A stretch of 6,372 nucleotides of DNA, taken from the NCBI GenBank assembly GCA_009701085.1, contig WLKV01000037.1, forward strand, positions 1 to 6,372, written 5' to 3'. Positions 1 to 5,527 of this stretch are shown here, piece after piece (within the stretch, counting starts at the first letter, position 1; each line of letters starts with the position of its first letter). The position numbers were made by a program, and so were the translations under genes. The stretch is from Actinomycetota bacterium (GTDB lineage Bacteria > Actinomycetota > Actinomycetes > Nanopelagicales > Nanopelagicaceae). A model generated the notes under the pieces. That model worked only from the letters and a program-made list of their open reading frames with translations, did not search any database and was not told where the DNA came from.

Positions 1-134
1 AGATCTGAGGCTAAACGATGGAATCGACGTGAGTCTTCAGCTGCAATTACTTGTGCAGATTCGATCGCGTTCTTGAGGCGCTGGCTCGCATCGAGCGGAT
101 TTCCGAGTGGAGTCGCTGCAAGAACTAGGGCCAT
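1..134 (-). CDS. rsmI: RsmI, 16S rRNA (cytidine-1402 2'-O)-methyltransferase, N-terminal fragment (3' end beyond window)
   Basis: Reverse-strand translation from the ATG at 134 gives 44 codons before the window ends, so only the N-terminus is present. It begins [17 protein letters not shown] and continues to AAEDSRR (residues 31-37). These match the two N-terminal landmarks of RsmI: the ATP(I/L)GN strand-loop that opens the tetrapyrrole-methylase fold, and the AEDTRR-like segment, here with Ser for Thr. The family uses S-adenosylmethionine to 2'-O-methylate C1402 in the ribosomal decoding centre. The start is well fixed, because an in-frame TAA lies at 158-156 with no other start codon between. 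A GGGAG Shine-Dalgarno sits 9 nt upstream. The gene is divergent from the mannosyltransferase gene with no bases between the two start codons. Divergent rsmI/pmt is a usual actinobacterial arrangement. The protein is too short here to judge integrity beyond residue 44. Confidence 0.9.
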   Translation of the reverse strand, partial: MALVLAATPLGNPLDASQRLKNAIESAQVIAAEDSRRFHRLASD

Positions 135-1430
135 ATGCGAATACTCCCATATTCTTTAGGTATGGTCGCAGGTATCTCTCCGATACTCATCGCACTTCTC
201 TCATTCATCCTCCGTCTTGTAGATCTGGGAAGAGTCAAGGGATTTATCTTCGATGAGGTCTATTACGTCGATGGTGCACGCGATCTTCTGAAATATGGCG
301 TTGAAGTAAGTGGCACAAAACCTGAATTTATTGTGCATCCACCTTTGGGCAAATGGCTGATTGGTATTGGAATACAAGTATTTGGTGACAGCGGTTTTGG
401 ATGGCGATTCACCACAGCGCTCGTAGGGTCGTTGATGATTCTGCTCATTGCACTCATTGCCCATCGCTTATTCCGAAGTGCAGTGCTGACAGCGCTTGCA
501 AGTGGGCTTATGGCTATCGATGGGTTGGCACTGGTGCATTCACGAACTGCACTTCTTGATAACTTCTTAGCTTTCTTTATTCTTATTTCTTCTTATCTAT
601 TCCTTACAAAGCGATATTGGTGGACAGGTTTAGTTCTGGGGCTTGCTCTCGCAACAAAGTGGAGCGCGCTCTATTTCATTATCGCCTTTGGCTTGATTGG
701 TCTGTATCGAGCATTTACTCATCACTCAGGCCGAGACTTAATCAAACCAACTCTGCAACGAATTGGTCAGTTTGGCTTTGCCCCATTACTTGTTTACATC
801 GCATCATGGATCGGTTGGTTCACAAGTAATCGCGGTTGGGATCGCAACTTCTCAACAAATATCTTTTCTTCATTTATCTACTACCACCAGCAGATGTTAG
901 ATTTTCATACCGGTCTTACTGAGAAACATACCTACCAAGCGAATCCCTGGAGTTGGCTCGTCATGGGTCGACCAACATCTTTCTTCTACGAAACCCCCAA
1001 GGGTTGCGGCTCAGATAGTTGCTCACAAGAAATTCTCGCTCTCGGCACGCCTTTCTTATGGTGGCTCGGAACAATTGCAATAGTTGTTGTCTTTGGTTTA
1101 TGGGCACGCAGTATTGCGAAGCGGAGATTGGATCCAGCTCTCACAGTAATCGTCACTGGAATCACCGCAGGATACTTACCGTGGTTCTTCTTTCAACAGC
1201 GAACAGTTTTCTCCTTCTACGCAATCGTCTTTGAACCATTTCTGATTCTTGCGCTCGTTTATTGCGCACGTTCCATACTTACCAATTACGGCAGAGTCGG
1301 CGAGATAGCAGTTGTGGCTACCTTTATTGTGATCTTCTTTAACTTCTTATATTTCTTGCCGCTCTATCTAGGCGATGTCATTACCTACGATGCATGGCAC
1401 GCCCGCATGTGGTTTGCGAGCTGGATTTAA
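135..1430 (+). CDS. pmt: Pmt-type polyprenyl-phosphate-mannose--protein O-mannosyltransferase (GT39)
   Basis: This 431-residue integral membrane protein should transfer mannose from polyprenyl-phosphate-mannose to Ser/Thr of proteins emerging from the Sec translocon. Family landmarks are visible: the Asp-Glu catalytic motif in the first outer loop ([13 protein letters not shown]40-E41), HPPLGKW (68-74), HSRTALLDN (135-143), ATKWSALY (173-180), the NPWSW segment (270-274), GTPFLWW (304-310) and QQRTVFSFY (354-362) near the end. Many hydrophobic helices alternate with these loops. There is no MIR domain, as is normal for bacterial enzymes. It is shorter than the mycobacterial homologue (about 500 residues from memory), mostly through compact loops and termini. 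C291 and C296 could form a disulfide in an external loop. An in-frame TAG at 126-128 makes ATG 135 the earliest possible start. Its ribosome site is weak (AGGG, 4 nt away), and an ATG at 162 is an alternative. The gene ends 3 bp from convergent glpR. Confidence 0.93.
   Translation: MRILPYSLGMVAGISPILIALLSFILRLVDLGRVKGFIFDEVYYVDGARDLLKYGVEVSGTKPEFIVHPPLGKWLIGIGIQVFGDSGFGWRFTTALVGSLMILLIALIAHRLFRSAVLTALASGLMAIDGLALVHSRTALLDNFLAFFILISSYLFLTKRYWWTGLVLGLALATKWSALYFIIAFGLIGLYRAFTHHSGRDLIKPTLQRIGQFGFAPLLVYIASWIGWFTSNRGWDRNFSTNIFSSFIYYHQQMLDFHTGLTEKHTYQANPWSWLVMGRPTSFFYETPKGCGSDSCSQEILALGTPFLWWLGTIAIVVVFGLWARSIAKRRLDPALTVIVTGITAGYLPWFFFQQRTVFSFYAIVFEPFLILALVYCARSILTNYGRVGEIAVVATFIVIFFNFLYFLPLYLGDVITYDAWHARMWFASWI
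144..148 (-). promoter_or_regulatory. Shine-Dalgarno of rsmI, lying inside pmt
   Basis: The minus strand reads GGGAG nine nucleotides before the rsmI ATG at 134, a good ribosome binding site. It lies within the first codons of the divergent mannosyltransferase gene, so the same bases serve as coding sequence on one strand and as initiation signal on the other. Confidence 0.6.
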
Positions 1431-1433
1431 GCC

Positions 1434-2228
1434 TTATTCGTTTGCAGCGCGCATCTCGCGAAGGCGTTGAACCGCTTCATCTGCGAGTTGTTGATCAAAG
1501 ACTTCATCACGTGATGGAGCAGCTGCTGCAAGTGCTTCACGCTCAAGACGCTGTTGTTCGTCACTCCACTTACCTGGTTCAGTCAGATCGATAATGCGCT
1601 TTGCCTGAACAGCCTTAGGTGCATTGACATATGTTGGGACGGGAATCTCATTTGGCTGCCACTCAGCGCGAGATTGCGCAGTGCCCTTCGGCAAAAGTGT
1701 GACGCCGGTAAGTTCGCGCTCTGCAAGTGGAACCCAATGGTCTTGATTGACTTTGATTTCGCTGTGAGATTTTGTGGAGAGCACATCTGCAAGATTGGTA
1801 TGTGAAACGCCTTCTGTGGTGCGGTGCAATTGATCGACGCGACGACGTTGGATGCGTTCGCTGTTCTCTTGTCGACGAACATGCGCGATGTAAATGATGA
1901 GTCCAGTTACTGGAATTGCGATTGCCACATAAGTAAAGGTCTGCATGAGTGCACCTGCCGTTGTGAGAATAAGTGTTGTAGTAATCAGTGTAAAAATAAT
2001 TCTGCGGCGCATGAGTTGTTGTGCGACTCGCCCTGCGCGATCAACATCTGTGTAGATAACCCCAGAGCCAAGCTGTGCTCCAGGAGTTGCACTTGCAACT
2101 ACTCGAAGTGCGCTTTTATATCTTTCAACGCTCTTGCCTGAGAATTCATTCTTGTTATGTACCCAGCGAGGCAGAAAATAGGCAACCCACATGCCGATAA
2201 TCGCTAGATAGATAATTCCCGAAGCCAT
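1434..2228 (-). CDS. glpR: GlpR/SepX-type membrane protein, putative receptor for gephyrin-like Glp
   Basis: This 264-residue protein has an N-terminal membrane helix (about residues 4-20, ending in AYFLPRW), a conserved-looking linker (SALRVVASATPGAQLG, 39-54), a hydrophobic block of about two helices (77-95 and 98-116) and then a long charged C-terminal tail (117-264). The tail holds a Trp/Pro-rich patch with PVPTYVNAPKA (196-206) and a helical, possibly coiled end. The topology, motifs and position next to rimJ and a moeA-like gene match the actinobacterial family called GlpR in Corynebacterium and SepX in Streptomyces. There it works in cell division; in Corynebacterium it is the membrane receptor of Glp. 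It is unrelated to the glycerol repressor also named GlpR. It is the last gene of the minus-strand cluster, 54 bp after rimJ, and lacks a clear Shine-Dalgarno, so it may have its own leaderless promoter. Family assignment is from pattern and context; function here is inferred. Confidence 0.82.
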   Translation of the reverse strand: MASGIIYLAIIGMWVAYFLPRWVHNKNEFSGKSVERYKSALRVVASATPGAQLGSGVIYTDVDRAGRVAQQLMRRRIIFTLITTTLILTTAGALMQTFTYVAIAIPVTGLIIYIAHVRRQENSERIQRRRVDQLHRTTEGVSHTNLADVLSTKSHSEIKVNQDHWVPLAERELTGVTLLPKGTAQSRAEWQPNEIPVPTYVNAPKAVQAKRIIDLTEPGKWSDEQQRLEREALAAAAPSRDEVFDQQLADEAVQRLREMRAANE

Positions 2229-2237
2229 GATGGGTAA

Positions 2238-2243
2238 AGATTA
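2238..2243 (-). promoter_or_regulatory. Possible -10 element of a leaderless glpR promoter
   Basis: The minus strand reads TAATCT nine nucleotides before the glpR ATG, fitting TANNNT. Transcription would start within about 3 nt of the ATG. No purine-rich ribosome site occupies the space before the start, which favours a leaderless mRNA, a common arrangement in actinobacteria. No convincing -35 box is visible, so this is a weak call. Confidence 0.3.
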
Positions 2244-2282
2244 GAGGCGGGCCAGCGTAACTTCGTGGATTTCAAGGGGGGT

Positions 2283-2858
2283 TTACTGGATTAATTCGTT
2301 GTTCTTAACGAAACAGATATGGTCTCGCCAAGCCCCATCAATATGAAGAAATGCCTTTCTCTGGCCTTCTTCAACATATCCAGCTTTCTCAGCAACTCTG
2401 CATGATGCAGCATTTTCAGGGCGCACATTGATTTCGATGCGATGGAGCCCCAATTGAGCAAAGCCAAAGGCTGTAACTAGTTTTACCGCTTGCGTTGTAA
2501 ATCCACGGTTAGCGAAATTGCGATCAATCCAATAGCCAATATGTGCTCCGCGCAGTGCCCCATACATAACTCCGCCCATTGTTATCTGGCCGACGAGGTT
2601 TTTTCCCTGCCAGATAAAGAAAGAGTATGAACGTCCTGCGCGAGCTTCATGATTGAGCATCCTGACCATCTCGTAGAACGATGGCCGCTTACTCTGATTT
2701 TCATATGCGGGAGAGTCGAGCGGGATCTGAGGAAAGGTCGCTTCCCAGGGACTTAACCACTCTTTATTCTCTGCGCGGACGCGATTCCAATGGGAGCGAT
2801 CTCTCAAACGCGGTGGGCGAAGAGTTATCTCATCTCCTGTCAGAGTTGTTGGCCACAT
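2283..2858 (-). CDS. rimJ: RimJ-type GNAT N-acetyltransferase
   Basis: This 191-residue GNAT protein should transfer acetyl from acetyl-CoA to an amine, in RimJ the N-terminal alpha-amine of a protein (ribosomal S5 in E. coli). Visible features are the ITLRPPRLRD opening (11-20), the central strand LVGQITMGGV (88-97), IGYWIDRNFANRGFTTQAV (107-125) carrying the acetyl-CoA pyrophosphate loop, and NVRPENAASCRVAEKAGY (144-161), the typical RimJ/RimI C-terminal signature in which Asn and the following helix close the active site. Length is normal. It lies 15 bp after two tandem TAG codons that end glp, with only a weak ribosome site (GCGAG), so it is probably translated from the same mRNA as glp. 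A rimJ-like gene between the moeA-like gene and glpR/sepX is a recurring actinobacterial order. The true substrate is unknown. Confidence 0.87.
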   Translation of the reverse strand: MWPTTLTGDEITLRPPRLRDRSHWNRVRAENKEWLSPWEATFPQIPLDSPAYENQSKRPSFYEMVRMLNHEARAGRSYSFFIWQGKNLVGQITMGGVMYGALRGAHIGYWIDRNFANRGFTTQAVKLVTAFGFAQLGLHRIEINVRPENAASCRVAEKAGYVEEGQRKAFLHIDGAWRDHICFVKNNELIQ

Positions 2859-2873
2859 GAGATCTCGCTTCTA

Positions 2874-3785
2874 CTAAAGATAGCGTCGTTCAAGTATGAC
2901 AACAGTGACTTCAGCACCTGCAGATAGATTTGTCTCGCCTTCAGGTACGGCGATAAAGCAGTTGGCATCTGAGAGTGTGGCTTGCTCATCTTGCGAAGCA
3001 AGTGGCGCCACTGACTTTCCATCTTCGCTCAAGATTGCGCGGACATAGGAGCGATATCCCCCTGATGAGGTCAGTGCCTTTTCAAGTTTCGCCTTAACTG
3101 ATGGTCGGTGAATATTTGCAGTACCTAACATCGTGCGAATCATGGGGCGGACAAGAAGTTCAAATGAGATGTAGGCCGCAATGGGATCTCCAGGAAGTGT
3201 GACCACTGGAGTCTTATCAGGACCAATAGTTCCGAAGTTATGGCGTCCGCTAGATTCGATGGAGATTTCTACTGTCTTGATCTCACCGATCTTTTCAAGG
3301 GTGCGGGTGATTAAATCAAAAGAGTCATCATGGCGTTCGCCGCTAATGATGATGAGGTCTGCGCGTACTAGTTGATCTTCGATAACGCTCTGCAGTTGTG
3401 ATTCGTCATCAGGGATTGAGTGAACGCGGTATGCAACAGCGCCAACTTCGCGCACTGCAGTGGTGAGCAACCAAGAATTTGTTTCATATTCTTCGTCGGC
3501 CTTGAGTGGAACACCAGGTTCGACTAAATCTGGACCGGCGGAAATCACAACAACGCGAGGGTGTGGTCGCGTAGGTAGGTGATCGAGTCCGATTGAGGCG
3601 GCAAGACCAATTTGAGTCGAACGAATGCGGCTGCCAGCTTTCATGACAAGTCGTTCGCCGGCAAAGATATCTTCAGCAAGGGTTGCATCATGTGCATCGA
3701 GAAGTGGCATATCAAATGGTTCAAGCGGGCGGCATAGATCGAGAAGAGAGGTAAGTACTTCGTCGACTCGCACACGTTCTGACAT
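2874..3785 (-). CDS. glp: Gephyrin-like MoeA homologue (Glp) lacking MoeA domain II
   Basis: This is a MoeA/gephyrin-E family protein of 303 residues; full-length relatives have about 400. The N-terminal helix (VDEVLTSLL, 7-15) and the LAEDIFA segment (36-42) run directly into AGSRIRSTQIGLAASIG (50-66). In relatives those parts are separated by about 100 residues, including DNSAMDGYA and all of domain II. Domain III follows (77-221), with SAGPDL for STGDEL, SGERHDDSFD for SGGxSxGxxD, IESSGRHNFG for xxPGKPxxFG, and LPGDP (197-201) for LPGNP. Domain IV (about 225-303) looks complete. Several substrate and metal residues of the enzyme are therefore absent, so molybdenum insertion is unlikely. 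A scaffold role with GlpR and FtsZ, as in Corynebacterium, is the better inference. ATG 3785 is preferred to GTG 3806: it has AAGG nine bases upstream and starts at the family's N-terminus. It leads the glp-rimJ-glpR cluster and is divergent from the cyclo-ligase gene. Confidence 0.87.
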   Translation of the reverse strand: MSERVRVDEVLTSLLDLCRPLEPFDMPLLDAHDATLAEDIFAGERLVMKAGSRIRSTQIGLAASIGLDHLPTRPHPRVVVISAGPDLVEPGVPLKADEEYETNSWLLTTAVREVGAVAYRVHSIPDDESQLQSVIEDQLVRADLIIISGERHDDSFDLITRTLEKIGEIKTVEISIESSGRHNFGTIGPDKTPVVTLPGDPIAAYISFELLVRPMIRTMLGTANIHRPSVKAKLEKALTSSGGYRSYVRAILSEDGKSVAPLASQDEQATLSDANCFIAVPEGETNLSAGAEVTVVILERRYL

Positions 3786-3830
3786 AATCACTAACCTTAC
3801 TTGCACATCACTTACTACTAGGGGATTTCC
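3786..3830. promoter_or_regulatory. Divergent promoter region between glp and the cyclo-ligase gene
   Basis: These 45 bp are the only non-coding DNA between the two divergent genes. TAACCTTA at 3792-3799 provides TANNNT on both strands: TAACCT rightward (3792-3797) and TAAGGT leftward (3799-3794). It could be a shared bidirectional -10 element. The leftward copy lies 8 nt from the glp ATG, which would give a nearly leaderless transcript. The same bases include AAGG, which could instead be the glp ribosome site. The rightward copy would give a leader of roughly 25 nt containing AGGGG. No -35 box is convincing on either side. Confidence 0.4.
3820..3824 (+). promoter_or_regulatory. Shine-Dalgarno of the cyclo-ligase gene
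   Basis: AGGGG lies 6 nt before the ATG at 3831. It is a strong ribosome site and supports that start codon. Confidence 0.65.
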
Positions 3831-4385
3831 ATGGGTATCGGCGAGGAAAAGTCAGCACTTCGTACCCGCTATCGCCACGAACGTAATGAGCGTTACATAG
3901 AACACAGCTTTGAATATCTAGCTACTTCCCCTGAATTTTCACAGGCGAAAATAATTGCAAGTTACATGTCTTATGGCGATGAACCTGATACTCAACAACT
4001 CAATCAAGCACTTATTGCTGCTGGAAAAACACTTCTCTTGCCTCGCATCAACGGCGAAGGAATTGATTGGGTGCAATGGAATGGTGATGCAGATAATTTG
4101 CAGAAGGTAAAGAAGATTCTTGAACCTTCTGGTTCCGTCTTCACAAACCTTGAAAAGATAGAGATTGTCGTTGTTCCTGCACTTCGCATTGATCGCAGCG
4201 GTTATCGACTAGGACAAGGTGGGGGTTATTACGACCGAGCTCTGCCACAACTTTCTGCTTGGTCTATCGGTTTGATTCATCCTGATGAGATATCAAGTGA
4301 AGATCTGCCTCGAGAACCGTGGGATCACCCGCTGCATGCAGCAGCTACTCCAGATTTGGTGCTGCGATTTAAAAAGATAAATTAA
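3831..4385 (+). CDS. 5-formyltetrahydrofolate cyclo-ligase (5,10-methenyltetrahydrofolate synthetase)
   Basis: This 184-residue cytosolic enzyme of the MTHFS/YgfA family converts 5-formyltetrahydrofolate to 5,10-methenyltetrahydrofolate with ATP, returning a dead-end folate to the one-carbon pool. Family features in order are the basic N-terminal helix (EEKSALRTRYRHER, 5-18) with the phosphate-binding Lys/Arg, the ASYMSYGDEPDT segment (43-54), LLPRI (69-73), the EP pair (98-99), and the diagnostic VVVPALRIDRSGYRLGQGGG (113-132) followed by YYDRAL (133-138). DHPLHAAATPD (165-175) closes the active site. Length is typical and no key motif is missing. It is divergent from glp and converges on the acyl-CoA dehydrogenase gene with overlapping stop codons (TTAA at 4382-4385). 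In mycobacteria the homologue is likewise divergent from the galU-moeA-rimJ cluster, but galU is not found here. Confidence 0.93.
   Translation: MGIGEEKSALRTRYRHERNERYIEHSFEYLATSPEFSQAKIIASYMSYGDEPDTQQLNQALIAAGKTLLLPRINGEGIDWVQWNGDADNLQKVKKILEPSGSVFTNLEKIEIVVVPALRIDRSGYRLGQGGGYYDRALPQLSAWSIGLIHPDEISSEDLPREPWDHPLHAAATPDLVLRFKKIN
4382..4385. other. Overlapping stop codons of two convergent genes (TTAA)
   Basis: The palindrome TTAA supplies TAA at 4383-4385 for the cyclo-ligase gene and TAA at 4384-4382 for the acyl-CoA dehydrogenase gene. No hairpin with a U-run lies nearby on either strand, so each transcript must extend into the other gene or end by another route. Confidence 0.9.
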
Positions 4386-5527
4386 GGAAGATTGCGCGCA
4401 ATAACGATGCGCTGAATCTGATTTGTACCTTCGTAGATCTGAGTGAGCTTCGCATCGCGCATCATGCGCTCGACAGGATAATCAGAGACGTAGCCATATC
4501 CCCCAAGAATCTGCACTGCATCTGTGGTGACCTTCATGGCAACATCGGTGGCGTAAGTCTTACTTGCTGCTGAGAAGAACTTCAAATCTTTATCGCCACG
4601 TTCGCTCTTTGCTGCTGCTGCGTAGGTAATCTGACGAGCGGTTTCCACCGCGATCGCCATGTCGGCCAACATAAATTGAACGCCTTGGAAATCAAAGATC
4701 TCTTTACCAAACTGTTTACGTTCATGTGAATACTTCTTTGCTGTATCGAGGGCACCCTGGGCAATACCAAGTGCCTGTGCAGCAATGGTGATGCGTGTGT
4801 GATCGAGGGTATCCATGGCAAGTGAGAAACCTTTACCAATTTCGCTAATGCGACGATCATCGCCGATAGTCACGTTGTCGAAGTAGACCTCGCGAGTCGG
4901 TGAACCACGAAAACCCATCTTCTTCTCTGGTGCACCAAATGAAAGACCGGGATCTGATTTCTCGACGATAAATGCTGTAATTCCCTTAGAGCCAAGCGAT
5001 GGATCGGTCTGTGCGATGACTGTGTAGAACTCTGACTCACCTGCATTAGAGATCCACTTCTTGCTTCCATTGATGACCCAGCCTTCGCCTTTGCGTTCAG
5101 CTTTTGTCTTGAGCGATGCTGCATCAGACCCTGCCTCAGATTCTGAGAGACAGTATGAAAAACCCTTGCCTTGTGCGAGCGGGCGAAGCCAACGCTCTTT
5201 CTGCTCTTTACTGCCACCGAGAATAAGTGGAAGTGAACCCAACTTATTTACTGCTGGGATAAGTGATGAGGATGCACATACGCGAGCAACTTCTTCAATA
5301 ATGATGCAGGTTGCAAGTGCATCGGCGCCGTCGCCACCAAATTCAGTGGGTACATGTGCTGCGAAGAGTCCTGCCTTGGTAAGTGCATCATTAGCTTCTT
5401 GCGGATAGCGATGATCTTCATCGACGGCATGTGCATGCGGTGCAATCTCTTTTTCAGAGAGAGCACGTACAGAATCGCGGAGATCGTTATATTCAGATGG
5501 CAGAGTGAAGATATTTTCTAGACTCAT
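4382..5527 (-). CDS. Acyl-CoA dehydrogenase, FadE25-like
   Basis: This 381-residue flavoenzyme oxidises acyl-CoA to trans-2-enoyl-CoA and passes electrons to electron-transfer flavoprotein. The N-terminal helical domain (about 1-120) is followed by the FAD-facing motifs CLSESEAGSDAAS (126-138) and WISNAGES (158-165). The C-terminal helices carry the SHERKQFGK arm (267-275), QILGGYGY (339-346) and IYEGTNQIQR (364-373), where E366 is at the usual catalytic-base position. Segments such as SLIPAVNKLG (88-97) and the ERGDKDLKF region resemble mycobacterial FadE25 as I remember it. The exact acyl chain (short, medium or branched) cannot be read from sequence. The ATG overlaps the upstream ctaG stop as ATGA, and AGAAGG lies 6 nt before it inside ctaG, so the two are translationally coupled. 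The gene is complete and normal in length. Confidence 0.94.
   Translation of the reverse strand: MSLENIFTLPSEYNDLRDSVRALSEKEIAPHAHAVDEDHRYPQEANDALTKAGLFAAHVPTEFGGDGADALATCIIIEEVARVCASSSLIPAVNKLGSLPLILGGSKEQKERWLRPLAQGKGFSYCLSESEAGSDAASLKTKAERKGEGWVINGSKKWISNAGESEFYTVIAQTDPSLGSKGITAFIVEKSDPGLSFGAPEKKMGFRGSPTREVYFDNVTIGDDRRISEIGKGFSLAMDTLDHTRITIAAQALGIAQGALDTAKKYSHERKQFGKEIFDFQGVQFMLADMAIAVETARQITYAAAAKSERGDKDLKFFSAASKTYATDVAMKVTTDAVQILGGYGYVSDYPVERMMRDAKLTQIYEGTNQIQRIVIARNLP

Noticed and set aside
1824..2141. 105-codon cysteine-rich open frame antisense to glpR
   Set aside because: The many cysteines come from reading the complement of Ala/Thr/Gln codons; there is no regular Cys spacing and glpR on the other strand is a convincing gene.
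2276..2281. Six-G run after rimJ as a frameshift or slippage site
   Set aside because: It lies outside coding sequence, just past the rimJ stop codon, and the neighbouring reading frames are intact without any shift.
3786..3806. GTG start at 3806 for glp, adding seven residues
   Set aside because: The ATG at 3785 has AAGG nine bases upstream and begins where MoeA-family proteins begin; the extra residues MQVRLVI have no family counterpart I recognise and would occupy the promoter and ribosome-site bases.
4331..4342. Perfect 12-bp palindrome GCTGCATGCAGC as an operator or terminator
   Set aside because: It lies inside the conserved PLHAAATP coding motif of the cyclo-ligase, is explained by those codons, and has no T-run after it.
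5061..5408. 115-codon open frame antisense to the acyl-CoA dehydrogenase gene
   Set aside because: It is low-complexity (Ser/Ala/Pro rich), lacks any recognisable motif, and lies opposite a fully conserved enzyme; it is a shadow of that gene's codon use.
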